DNA of 10,837 bases from NCBI GenBank assembly GCA_016256075.1, contig SDVU01000755.1, positions 1 through 10,837 of the forward strand, in the 5' to 3' direction. Below the pieces are notes generated by a model, which saw nothing but the letters and a program-made list of their open reading frames with translations, was not told the origin of the DNA and ran no database searches. This document shows, piece after piece, positions 1 through 7,649 of this stretch. Source of the stretch: Dictyocoela muelleri (Eukaryota > Microsporidia). Position numbers and translations under genes: made by a program. Numbering within the stretch: the stretch's first letter is position 1; every line of letters begins with the position of its first letter.

Positions 1-538
1 AAAAAATAACATGGCTCTTTACAGTAATGATAACAAACACGTTTCAAGTAGGTATCGACACTAAAGTCATTATATTTTTTTCGCTAAAATAAATTTCCTT
101 TTAATCCACATCCCCAAAAGATAACCTCCTATCATATAATAATCTTAAATATTTTGCCAGCGTTTTCTAAGCTCTTTTGTATAGGTATTTAGCTGGCGTC
201 AAATTAAATAGTTAGTACCAAATTTTTTAGAAATTTTTATTATAAATTGCAAATAATCTGCCTTACTCATTACACTCAATTTTTTAATACACTATTTAGT
301 TAATAATTTTAAAAACATATAATTTAAGCAATATCCTAAGATATTATTTTGAATACCACTGTAGTAATTACAATAATTATAATTTAAATTGCCGAAATAT
401 CAAAAGAACACAATGCGTTTGAATTTTAATAATAAAAATATCAATAATTAAAAAATTAATGAGAAAAATATTAGGTATTGAGACTACATTACGTTAGAAT
501 TAAACAATTTAAAGAAATCAAATAATTTTAATAAAAAT
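1..538. other. AT-rich upstream region, no gene recognised
   Basis: I read both strands and found no open frame of useful length and no RNA gene. The first ~215 bases are slightly less AT-biased and give short open stretches on the minus strand, which could be a decayed coding remnant, but I recognise no family. From about 220 onward the sequence is simple A/T-rich DNA made of runs such as aataattataattt, with no clear promoter motif. Confidence 0.5.
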
Positions 539-597
539 GTTTTTAAGAAAAATTCGTTGATTTATTATCGAAAATTGACGAAATTTTCTTAAAACAC
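539..597. repeat. Imperfect stem-loop (inverted repeat) upstream of the cullin
   Basis: The arm gtttttaagaaaaattcgt (539-557) pairs with acgaaattttcttaaaacac (578-597), leaving a loop of about 20 bases. Roughly 16 of 18 central positions match. It lies about 290 bases upstream of the cullin start, too far to be an obvious part of its leader. It may be a small relict foldback element. In AT-rich DNA some inverted repeats of this size arise by chance, but the aagaaaa-ttcgt arms are more complex than simple A/T runs. Confidence 0.5.
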
Positions 598-770
598 TTT
601 ATTAAATTATTTAATTACCTTATCTTATTTAATTATGAATCAAATAGTGATCTCGGCACTTAAAATTACATTAAAAAACAAAATGTTGTCAATATATTAA
701 AATATTTTTAAAAACAATAATCAATAAAAATATTTTTTATAAAACACAACTTCAAACATTAATCAATAAC
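598..770. other. AT-rich spacer
   Basis: This is simple A/T-rich sequence with no gene or convincing regulatory motif. Any promoter for the cullin should lie here or in the array that follows, but everything is so AT-rich that TATA-like strings are uninformative. Confidence 0.4.
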
Positions 771-865
771 AATCAATAATTTTACAAACCAATAATTATA
801 ACAACTAATTATTTGCAAACCAATAATTTTGTAAACAAATAATTTTGTGAACAAATATTTATAAC
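771..865. repeat. Short degenerate tandem array directly upstream of the cullin ORF
   Basis: About six units of 14-17 bp follow each other: aatcaataattttac, aaaccaataattataac, aactaattatttgc, aaaccaataattttgt, aaacaaataattttgtg, aacaaatatttataac. The array ends about 24 bases before the start codon, so it occupies the place where the promoter and the short 5' leader of this gene are expected. It may simply be slippage in AT-rich DNA. If the gene has a short leader, unit number could alter promoter spacing, which is inference. Confidence 0.6.
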
Positions 866-886
866 AAAAAATAATATAAACCTTAA

Positions 887-892
887 CCCATG
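887..892 (+). promoter_or_regulatory. CCC-ATG start context
   Basis: The start codon is immediately preceded by CCC in the string ccttaacccatg. C triplets are rare in this stretch, and no other CCC occurs in the 700 bases upstream. A CCC-like motif just before the ATG is a known feature of microsporidian genes and is the reason this ATG is chosen as the start. The reading frame has no other ATG close by that would give a better fit. Confidence 0.55.
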
Positions 893-3685
893 ATCAAAGA
901 CAAAAATCATATAAAATTTCTTTCAAAAATTCTCAACACATCAGAAAATTATTTAGAAATTTTAAATAAATTAGATGAAAATAAAAATTTGTCAAATAAA
1001 ATATTTAAAAAAATTATTGGTCATTTTTATTTGTATTTTAAAGAAGCATCATTAATAATTAAGAATGATAAAATAAAAAATTCATGCATAAATAATAATA
1101 AAATTAAAAATTGTTGCATAAATAATGATGAAAAACATGAGAGCTTGAAGAGCAACAATGATCATAAAAATAACAACATGAACAGCAATAATGATGAAAT
1201 ATCACAAAATATTCTCGATAACAAATCTCATTGTACTTTTATTAATATTTGTAATAATCATAATAATTCTACAAACACTATAATACAAAAACTTTCCCTT
1301 TTTGCAACATTCACAGAAAATATACTTTCTGATCTCAAAATTATAAATTTAATATGCGCACCTTTAAAATTTCAAATAAATAATTCAAACAGAAAAGCAT
1401 TAAGAAATTCTAAATACAGCGACACTTTCAATTTAACTTTACAAAAAATTTGCATAAAATTTATCAAAGAGCATAAAGCCGAAAATATAAAATTATTGAC
1501 TGAACTTTTAAAGAAAATAATACTTTTAGATAATAAAGAAGTTCATGATTGTAAATTTAATAATGAGTTTAATAATGAATTTAATAATAATACTATACAT
1601 GATATCAATAAACGGATAAATAACATTTATTCAGAAATAAAAAGTTTCAAAACTTGCATTGAAAATAACATTGTGGATTATTATGAGTCATTTATTTATA
1701 AAAAAAATAATGAAGATAATCTTTTTGTTAATAATGAAGATAATATTATTGTTAATAATGAAGATAATATTTTTGTTAATTATGAAGATAATAATATTGT
1801 TAATAATGAGGATAATAATATTGTGTATAATGAAGCTAATATTGTTAATAATGAGGATAATAATATTGTTAATAATGAAGATAACAATGAAGAAGTAATA
1901 TCAATAATCAAAAAAACATTACTTGTTTACAAAAAAGATAATAGTGAATATTTTAATTACTCAAAAGAAAGAATAATAAGAATTCTATTTAGAAAAATAA
2001 TTCAAAAAATAGATAAACATATATTTTCAATTCTAGAGAATGAAGTTGAAACACTTTATTTCATTTATGATAAGGCAAATATCAAAGACGAATTATTTCT
2101 TAAATTAGAATTATATTTCAACAAAAGAGAATATATTGGATTTTCAGATATAATAAGAATGAAGAAGAATTATTTTAAAAATGATTTTAAAAACAAAAAT
2201 AATGAATTTATTAACACTTATTCTGATTGTGATTCAAAACGAGTTGATGAATTTATAAAATCATTTTTGATAAAACATTCAAATAAAATTTTAAATGATT
2301 TTGAAGAAATTGATTTTATAATGAGAAACAAAAAAAGCTTTACAAAGAAAGAACTGGTTGATAATAATGAAAAAGAATTGATTGATAATTATAGCATCAT
2401 TAATAATGAAAATGAATTGATAAATAAGGTTAAATATAATGATAATATGATTAATAAAAATGACAATGTTGACTATAATGATGACATTATTAATGATGAC
2501 GATATGATCGATAAACGATGTGTGATTATTAAAATATCAGAAGCATTGATTTTTCTCTCAAAATATATTCCAAAAACCAAAATTGAAAATCAATATCGTC
2601 ATCTTTTATTAAGACGAATACTTCGTGGTGAAATTATTGATTATGAAAATGAATTATTATTGATAAAATTAATTGAAAACCACATTTTTTGTTATAAATT
2701 GAAAGAAATATTAAATTCAAAAGATGAAAATAAAATAATTCTTAAAATGTCTTGTTGTCCAAAATATGAAGATCTTGAATTGAAAATTGATGAAGAGTTA
2801 AATTCAATTATAAAAATTAAAATTTCAAAAGAAAAATTAAATAAAAAGGAGAATGAATTGAAAAATAAGAATGATTTGAAAAATAAAAAAAATCGTTACA
2901 AAGAAATGAATAAAAAAAACCATGAAAAAGAAATTGATTTCCCTTGTATTAATTACGATAATTCTAACATTTTAATATCACATATCCTTAGCTACTGCGA
3001 AGTTGATTATGGTAACCTTACTTTAAAACTATCTATCTTCCAGTACATGTTATTGAAAAACATGTTGAACTGCAATTTTATTATCCGAAATAGAACTGAT
3101 AAACAGGTTATTGATGAATTGAAGCCCCTTGTAAAAAGAATTATAAAAGATAATAATGATTATTCAAATAAATACGAATTAATTGAAAGTCATATTTTAC
3201 CTCTTATTGAAAAAGGTTTAATAAAACGAAAGACTTTAAGATTGAATACGAGTTTTGAAGAAAAATATAGTAAAACTGTTAATAATGGCAATATTTATTG
3301 TAACTGGAATAAACACATTGCTAATAATAATAAACAAATTGCTAATATTGATAATTTTAATAATAATCATATTACTAGTATTGATAATCATGATAATAAA
3401 ATTTGTATCAATTTCATACCTGAACCAATTATTAAAAAAGAGATTAAAACAATTCAGAAAAATAAGAATATTGATCATTTTCAAGTTTCAGCTAAAATAA
3501 TTAAAATCATTAAATCAATGAAGGTAATTAAAAGTACTGATCTTTTAGAAAAAGTTTTTAATGAAAATATAATTTTAGATAGTGGTAAAAAGATAAAAAT
3601 TGATATTTATGATAAATGCATTGATGATTTAATAGAACGTGGATATATTGTTAAGAGAGGCGATTCATACACCTATTTACCGTAG
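890..3685 (+). CDS. Divergent cullin (scaffold of a cullin-RING ubiquitin ligase)
   Basis: Cullins are rod-like scaffolds that carry a RING protein (Rbx1 type) at the C-terminus and a substrate adaptor at the N-terminus, building an E3 ubiquitin ligase in cytosol and nucleus. The C-terminal half shows the family order. Residues ~451-480 (DEFIKSFLIKHSNKIL) begin the cullin homology region. Residues ~545-580 (VIIKISEALIFL, then QYRHLLLRRILRG at 568-580) match the family's 'F...Y...LA+RLL' block, followed by LIKLIENHIFCYKLKEIL. Residues 710-725 (LTLKLSIFQYMLL) and ~784-795 (LNTSFEEKYSK) match the alpha/beta and first winged-helix region. Residues 863-931 form the terminal winged helix, ending LIERGYIVKRGDSYTYLP. 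The lysine in IIKIIKSMK (K875) aligns with the neddylation lysine of IVRIMKSRK. At 931 residues it is longer than typical cullins (about 750-800), because of Asn/Asp-rich inserts (~60-130, 273-335, ~495-543, ~798-850). The N-terminal adaptor-binding half is too divergent to assign a CUL1, CUL3 or CUL4 class. It is a single uninterrupted frame. Confidence 0.85.
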   Translation: MIKDKNHIKFLSKILNTSENYLEILNKLDENKNLSNKIFKKIIGHFYLYFKEASLIIKNDKIKNSCINNNKIKNCCINNDEKHESLKSNNDHKNNNMNSNNDEISQNILDNKSHCTFINICNNHNNSTNTIIQKLSLFATFTENILSDLKIINLICAPLKFQINNSNRKALRNSKYSDTFNLTLQKICIKFIKEHKAENIKLLTELLKKIILLDNKEVHDCKFNNEFNNEFNNNTIHDINKRINNIYSEIKSFKTCIENNIVDYYESFIYKKNNEDNLFVNNEDNIIVNNEDNIFVNYEDNNIVNNEDNNIVYNEANIVNNEDNNIVNNEDNNEEVISIIKKTLLVYKKDNSEYFNYSKERIIRILFRKIIQKIDKHIFSILENEVETLYFIYDKANIKDELFLKLELYFNKREYIGFSDIIRMKKNYFKNDFKNKNNEFINTYSDCDSKRVDEFIKSFLIKHSNKILNDFEEIDFIMRNKKSFTKKELVDNNEKELIDNYSIINNENELINKVKYNDNMINKNDNVDYNDDIINDDDMIDKRCVIIKISEALIFLSKYIPKTKIENQYRHLLLRRILRGEIIDYENELLLIKLIENHIFCYKLKEILNSKDENKIILKMSCCPKYEDLELKIDEELNSIIKIKISKEKLNKKENELKNKNDLKNKKNRYKEMNKKNHEKEIDFPCINYDNSNILISHILSYCEVDYGNLTLKLSIFQYMLLKNMLNCNFIIRNRTDKQVIDELKPLVKRIIKDNNDYSNKYELIESHILPLIEKGLIKRKTLRLNTSFEEKYSKTVNNGNIYCNWNKHIANNNKQIANIDNFNNNHITSIDNHDNKICINFIPEPIIKKEIKTIQKNKNIDHFQVSAKIIKIIKSMKVIKSTDLLEKVFNENIILDSGKKIKIDIYDKCIDDLIERGYIVKRGDSYTYLP
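1706..1894 (+). repeat. In-frame 24-nt repeat encoding NNEDNxxV octapeptides
   Basis: Eight consecutive copies of an octapeptide lie at residues 273-335: NNEDNLFV, NNEDNIIV, NNEDNIFV, NYEDNNIV, NNEDNNIV, YNEANIV (one residue short), NNEDNNIV and NNEDNNEE. The unit is 24 nt, and the one 21-nt copy still keeps frame. The repeat is strongly acidic and Asn-rich, so a disordered surface loop is likely. It interrupts the predicted N-terminal helical repeats, the part that binds adaptors in known cullins. Copies differ by several substitutions, so the array is not brand new. Confidence 0.85.
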
Positions 3686-3915
3686 ATTTTAAAAACGTTT
3701 TAGAAAAATACGTTTGAAGTTTTTGAAGTAAAATTTTTTATGAAAATTTTTTTTAACGAAATTATGAATTTCGCTGAATGTAATTTTTATGAAATCAAAG
3801 ATTATAAAATTTTCTTTTTAGAATTTATTTTTAAGTTACTTAAATTTATATTTAAAATAAATTGATTAAAATATACTCCTTAATTATAATTTTAAGACTT
3901 TTATAACATAATAAT
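3686..3915. other. 3' flank of the cullin
   Basis: No gene is seen. It contains a small perfect hairpin, cgaaatt-atg-aatttcg (3757-3773), and one AATAAA (3856-3861) that could serve as a polyadenylation signal. In sequence this AT-rich the hexamer has little weight. Confidence 0.35.
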
Positions 3916-3938
3916 TGTCGCGCGCGAAGCGCGCGACA
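3916..3938. repeat. GC-rich perfect hairpin with a 3-nt loop
   Basis: The arm tgtcgcgcgc (3916-3925) pairs perfectly with gcgcgcgaca (3929-3938) around the loop gaa, giving a 10-bp stem made almost only of G and C inside DNA that is otherwise mostly A/T. The orphan B box follows 15 bases later. It could be the tip of a decayed foldback element, as the foldback at 7650-7986 has the related tip gtcgc-ttc-gcgac. It could also be a structured part of a small Pol III transcript. Confidence 0.7.
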
Positions 3939-3953
3939 TGCGAAAAGCGACCG

Positions 3954-3964
3954 GGTTCGAATCC
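3954..3964 (+). promoter_or_regulatory. Orphan Pol III B box (tRNA T-arm-like)
   Basis: ggttcgaatcc matches the B-box consensus GGTTCGANNCC at every position, with a partly paired T-stem (ccggg / cccag, one mismatch). A run of T follows within 15 bases, as in Pol III terminators. No A box or acceptor and D arms of a tRNA can be placed at the proper distance upstream, so this is not an intact tRNA gene. It may be the remains of a tRNA, the 3' part of a tRNA-derived SINE head, or an internal promoter of an unknown small RNA that includes the GC hairpin. Confidence 0.5.
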
Positions 3965-3974
3965 CAGTGAAACA

Positions 3975-4110
3975 TTTTTTTTAATTTTTTTTTTTAATTT
4001 TTTTTTTAATTTTTTTTCAATTTTTAATTTTTAATTTTAATTTTTTTTTTTAATTTTAATTTTTTTTAATTTTTATTTTAAAATTTTTATTTTAAAATTT
4101 AGTTTTTAAT
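3975..4110. repeat. T-rich (T7-10AA) low-complexity tract
   Basis: Runs of 7-10 T separated by AA or A recur for about 135 bases, with a rough period of 9-11 early on, grading into taatttttattttaaaa. It follows the B box directly, so its first T run could act as a Pol III terminator. Slippage expansion of a poly(T) tail is the simplest explanation. Confidence 0.75.
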
Positions 4111-4630
4111 AAAATAGTGATTGATGTTTTCATATTATTTTTTTAAGTGAACATGAAATGACGAACGGGAAGCTCAAAACATTTGAATCTCTACGCTTTT
4201 GTCTGATTAATTTTTTCAAATTTTAAATTAACATTTTATTAATTTTTTAAAAGAAAAGTTTAATAAACAAAATTTGCTTTATGAAAAAATATAAAAAAAA
4301 TATAATTATATCTATTCTAAGTATAAAAAGTAATTTTAATTAAACTATCTATATTGTAAATTTATTGTTGATAATTAAAATCGGTATTATAGGTAAATTT
4401 TTAAAAATATTCTCAACTACAATTTTTATCATTTTTTGAAATAAAAAATTTATTTATTTTAAAAAATTATTTATAGATCCTAGGGTCAAGCTATTACCTA
4501 GCCCTACGGATACAATTATTTAGTTATTAATAAAGCTTTAATTGCGTAATTAAATAAATATAATGCTATCTTAGTTTTTGATATGACTATTTGTTAATAA
4601 TATTATACACTTCGTAATATATTTGGTGTG
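4111..4630. other. AT-rich non-coding stretch
   Basis: No gene is seen on either strand. The only structured item is an imperfect inverted repeat, atcctagggt (4477-4486) against gccctacggat (4501-4511), with one bulge and a 14-base loop. The rest is A/T-rich sequence without recognisable motifs. Confidence 0.4.
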
Positions 4631-4688
4631 TAGCGTTCTTGCATAGATTAACGCTTCTCGCATGGATGTAACGCGTCTTGCATGGTAA
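4631..4688. repeat. Minisatellite, ~19-20 bp unit, three copies
   Basis: Three tandem copies: tagcgttcttgcatagat, taacgcttctcgcatggatg and taacgcgtcttgcatggtaa. Shared core is ta-cg-tct-gcatgg. The unit is more GC-rich than its surroundings and contains CpG. Nothing like it appears elsewhere in the window. Confidence 0.7.
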
Positions 4689-4732
4689 ATTGAAAAAAAT
4701 CAGAGAATAAAGTTAAATTGAAAGTAAAATAG

Positions 4733-4770
4733 GTGGTCGCGTTTCGCATTTCGCGCGTTTCGCGCGCCAC
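4733..4770. repeat. Second GC-rich hairpin island
   Basis: Perfect inner hairpin cgcgcg-ttt-cgcgcg (4752-4766), nested in a wider imperfect pairing of gtggtcgcg (4733-4741) with cgcgcgccac (4761-4770). The island also holds ttcgca and repeated tttcgc motifs. It stands in A/T-rich DNA and resembles the hairpin at 3916-3938 in composition and in its 3-nt loop. Confidence 0.65.
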
Positions 4771-4873
4771 AATTAATTAAAACATGCTTAGTTTTCTTTC
4801 ATGGTGCTTGAATATAGACGAAATAATCGATGGTTAAAAATAAATTTTTACTTTCTTTTTTTAAATTTTTGGT

Positions 4874-5000
4874 AAAGTGCGAATTTTGCTTTACAAAGTG
4901 TGAATTTCGCTTGAGAATTAGGAAATCAAACTTTTTAAAAAATAGTTTTTGTGAATTTTGCTTGACAAAGTGTAAATTTATTGTGACAAATGCTGTAAAT
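4874..5000. repeat. Minisatellite, 21-bp unit, interrupted
   Basis: Units of exactly 21 bp at 4874-4894, 4895-4915 and 4967-4987, a less exact one at ~4946-4966 and a partial one at 4988-5000. The core is aaagtgtgaattttgcttga. About 30 bases of unrelated sequence separate the first pair from the second. Copies differ by 2-5 bases. Confidence 0.7.
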
Positions 5001-5041
5001 TAGTTAATTTCTAAATTTTTTAATTTTTATTTTTTTTTTCA

Positions 5042-5117
5042 AAACCTTCCTTTAATCTCGAAACCTTCCTCTAATCTCAAAACCTTCTTCTAATCTCAAA
5101 ACCGTTCTATAACCCGC
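5042..5117. repeat. Minisatellite, 19-bp unit, four copies
   Basis: Four tandem copies of exactly 19 bp: aaaccttcctttaatctcg, aaaccttcctctaatctca, aaaccttcttctaatctca and the more diverged aaaccgttctataacccgc. It is pyrimidine-rich on the + strand. It begins right after a poly(T) run and ends about 50 bases before the tRNA-like block. Confidence 0.85.
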
Positions 5118-5164
5118 ATTCACTCTTTGAAATCCTTAGATTTTTTATATTAAAGTCTAGTATT

Positions 5165-5640
5165 GGCCAAATAGCTTAGTAGTTAACATTCTTGAATGAA
5201 AAATTTAAGTATCGTGTTTCGAACCCCGCTATCGTCACTCTTTAATAAATAATGAGGGACTGACATTAAGCGGTCATAACTATATAATTATAGATAATAT
5301 ACAGTTGTTCTAGTGTGGTATTGCCGATTAAGACTTGGTCTAATATTAAAATGAAGCATAAGGGACTCTCCTAGGTGTGGGGATGAGTGCGGCGACGCAT
5401 CTCGGCAAAAAGTAGTGAAAAAAAAATTCATGAAAAACCACTAATTACCTGTATCCTGTTGAGTCATTGATAAAACGAAAATCGCCTATACAGCTGGTCT
5501 TCTGGGTAGCTTAGGAATTGACTTATTATAGGAACACCAAGAACCAAAGATCACAGATCCAAGGTAGGAGACATCTCTCCGGGTTGGCAGCTATGGATGT
5601 TGTCAAGATGTAATATAACATGTAATATATATAGGATACT
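5165..5640 (+). mobile_element. Candidate tRNA-derived SINE (tRNA-like head plus unrelated body)
   Basis: The head has an A-box-like tagcttagtagtt (5172-5184, consensus TRGCNNAGYNGG) and a B-box-like gtttcgaaccc (5216-5226, one mismatch) at tRNA-like spacing. The acceptor, D and T stems do not pair, so it is not a working tRNA. Degenerate tRNA heads of this kind mark tRNA-derived SINEs. A body of some 400 bases follows, clearly less AT-rich than its surroundings (for example gtgcggcgacgcatctcgg at 5388-5406). It ends in a short direct repeat, atgtaatata twice (5608-5617 and 5620-5629), comparable to simple-repeat tails of LINE-mobilised elements. No target-site duplication is evident, and the 3' boundary is a guess. 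The body might instead be part of an unrelated element. No second copy is present in the window. Confidence 0.4.
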
Positions 5641-6086
5641 ATTTACAAATGTATTGTATCAAAACATTTTAAAACACTTTTTGATTATTTTTTTTATCTT
5701 TTGAATATTGTTTTTATCTTTTGATTTTTTTTTAATATTTTTATCTTGAAATACTCTATAAATTAAATTTTTTAATTTTCAATAGTTTTAAAAACAATTT
5801 CATTTCACTAGTTGATATTTTTATAACTGATAGATGTAAACATTCAATTTTAATAAATTGCTGGCTTCTATTGCTTTTGAATCTTATTACATTTTTACTC
5901 ACGTTTTGATATGTGAATACTTTAACATACTTTTACAACATATTTCATAGCTTCTCTTTAATTTCTTAAACATGAATTATAAAAAATCAAATCATAATTT
6001 CCAAAACGGAGTTTCTTTATCAAAATATTAACAATCAGGGTTAATTAATTCCTTATGCCCTCACTTGTCCTCGAGAACGAGTGTTC
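5641..6086. other. Non-coding stretch without recognised features
   Basis: No gene is seen on either strand. Composition is less extreme than in the cullin flanks. A short less AT-rich patch (6054-6085) including cctcgagaacga is the only distinctive string, and it is too short to assign. Confidence 0.35.
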
Positions 6087-6292
6087 TTAAATACAGGAAA
6101 GTTCAGATAAAGTTTTTTTTATTAATGTTGTGGTGAATGTCACTATTTCGTCAGTGTGCTTTAGCTCTATTTTCGTCGATGCTTTGTTAAATTTAATTGT
6201 TTTTATAACCGAAATAATTTTATTATTTTCATTGTCCTCAACAATCTTTAATTGATCAGTTAAAAGGACAGAAAGGAGTTTCGTTTAATTAA
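6087..6292 (-). pseudogene. Unassigned ATG-less open stretch, possible coding remnant
   Basis: The minus strand is open for about 66 codons, ending at a stop at 6087-6089, with no ATG near its start. The product has a balanced composition (for example LTDQLKIVEDNENNKIISVI and KIELKHTDEIVTF) unlike the Lys/Asn/Phe strings that random AT-rich DNA gives here. I recognise no family. It may be a scrap of a mobile-element protein or a decayed host gene, or an accident of chance. Confidence 0.2.
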
Positions 6293-6796
6293 AGGAGGTT
6301 ATTTTGTTTTCACGAAGAATGATTAATATCATAAAGATTGATATCTCATAAAATTGTTTGAATGTCAAGGATACTCAATGGACATGATACATTACATGCA
6401 AATTTTGAAAATAATAACGTTTTTATAAACTCTAGAAGTTTATCTTATCTTTTTTCTGTTCGTGAATTTTTTCTTAGATCATATCTCATACTTAATAACT
6501 AAATCCATTTATTTTTAATTTTAATAAAACAGTATTACAGCCTAAATCATTTAAAATAATAAGCAAAGTCGTCTTATTATTAAAATAATAAATTACAACT
6601 GTATTCCGAAAAAAAACATTTTAAATTTTTTTAGCAGGTCGATATAAAAGTTTATTTTTTTTTATGAAAAATAAGATTTTCTCAAATATGCTATTTTTAA
6701 AATAAAATTTAAAAATTTTACTTATACGTCAACTAATATGACGAATCTCTTAATAATATTAAATAAATTTTATATCTAATTAATAAGGCCCGGTGA
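6293..6796. other. AT-rich stretch, no gene
   Basis: Nothing is recognised on either strand. Small inverted repeats occur, such as aataataag (6555-6563) with cttattatt (6573-6581), but they are within what AT-rich sequence produces by chance. Confidence 0.35.
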
Positions 6797-6925
6797 GATA
6801 TCCGCTTTTTCTTTTTTTTAAAAAAAATCCGTTAAATATCCAGGTTTTTGACAAAATATCCGTTTTTTTGAGGAAAATATTCGGTTTTTTCTTATTAGAC
6901 TTACATGAAAATCCGTTTGAACTTA
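6797..6925. repeat. Degenerate ~20-bp repeat with core aaatatccggtttttt
   Basis: Recurring units are gatatccgctttttc, aaatatccaggtttttgac (6834-6852), aaaatatccgtttttttgag (from 6853), aaaatattcggttttttctt (from 6874) and gaaaatccgtttgaac. The spacing of the central three is 19-21 bp. A 65-codon open frame on the + strand here is only a by-product of this repeat. Confidence 0.55.
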
Positions 6926-7028
6926 AATTTAAGAACAAAAATTTAACAAGAATGATCATTATAATTCTAAAAGAACATTCATTTCTCTGAAATCATAAAA
7001 TTATGTTATTTATTTATTTTTTAAATAA

Positions 7029-7170
7029 TCAATTTTTATTGTAATGCATAGAGATAAAAATTTCATTGGTAGAAACGTGTATGCTTCTTCCTAGGCCATC
7101 CAGAATACATGTCATCTTATTAATGCTTCTTTCGACATCAATAGTCGTGAGTGGAACATAAAGAAAGATT
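7029..7170 (-). pseudogene. hAT transposase C-terminal (dimerisation) fragment
   Basis: An open minus-strand stretch of about 46 codons reads KKIFLYVPLTTIDVERSI, continues INKMTCILDGLGRS and ends ISMHYNKN before a stop at 7029-7031. In hAT transposases the C-terminal dimerisation region carries a similar block: a hydrophobic-P-x-T/S segment, then DVERSF, then an ILxxxRxxL-type helix, then a short hydrophobic segment ending in HN or YN. The match covers the right order over the full stretch. An upstream stop cuts it off from the rest, so it is not translated as part of a transposase. Confidence 0.6.
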
Positions 7171-7300
7171 TTTTTTCATCACTGAAAGCAATCGCATTCA
7201 ATATATAAAATAAATGTGAAATTCAGTTATTCATAATAAAAAGACGCATACTTATCCTTTTAAAATTCGATTTTCTAGTCTATTTTTAACATTCTTGATA

Positions 7301-7501
7301 TTATAAATTTGCTTGATGCTGGATTGACCTCTTTTTTCCTGTTCCATGATCGAAGAATTGTGGAAAGATGATTTTAAGATTAAAATGAGCTCTTAATAAA
7401 CATTTTTCATCAAATGGATTTTGTATAGCCATGTATGTTTTATGCTTTTCAGCCATGGACATGAAAAATCTTGTATATATCGTAGTTTTCACAAAAATCA
7501 A
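7301..7501 (-). pseudogene. Unassigned 66-codon frame, probably inside the hAT remnant
   Basis: This is an open minus-strand frame beginning MIFVKTTIYTRFFM and ending KKRSIQHQANL. It lies between the N- and C-terminal hAT blocks and on the same strand, so a middle piece of the same transposase is the simplest reading. No hAT motif is visible in it. It is too short and degenerate to be a gene on its own. Confidence 0.3.
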
Positions 7502-7649
7502 ACATAAACTTTGACCATGTTAAGCATCTACTTAATTTAGAAAAATTTTGAAGTTAGATCTGTTGATTGTTTGAAAATAGTTTTTTTTATTTTTTTCGCG
7601 AAAATACGTTTTATTTCGTAAATAATATTGTTTGTCATGGTGATAGGTC

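Noticed and set aside
1659-1898. 79-codon + strand frame of repeated MKIILL-type units
   Set aside because: It is the other-frame shadow of the octapeptide repeat inside the cullin.
3236-3500. Two ~80-codon frames (one per strand) rich in Ile, Asn and Leu
   Set aside because: Both lie wholly inside the cullin, over its Asn-rich linker, and have only low-complexity content.
5165-5240. Functional tRNA gene
   Set aside because: The A-box and B-box strings are present, but acceptor, D and T stems do not pair and no sound anticodon arm can be drawn.
5440-5520. Short NYLYPVES-like translation recalling the end of BEL/Pao integrases
   Set aside because: One short string only, and no LTR or other element part nearby. 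The tRNA-like boxes give a better reading of the block.
6054-6110. Possible trace of an LTR retrotransposon near cctcgagaacga (minus strand)
   Set aside because: The resemblance to the end of a Ty3/gypsy polyprotein is too short, and no LTR pair or other part could be identified.
6793-6990. 65-codon + strand frame
   Set aside because: Its Phe/Lys/Ile string is produced by the degenerate ~20-bp tatccggttttt repeat, and there is no start context or family resemblance.
7301-7501. Weak resemblance to a reverse transcriptase segment in the minus-strand frame
   Set aside because: The similarity is only a few residues, while the flanking blocks on the same strand fit a hAT transposase.
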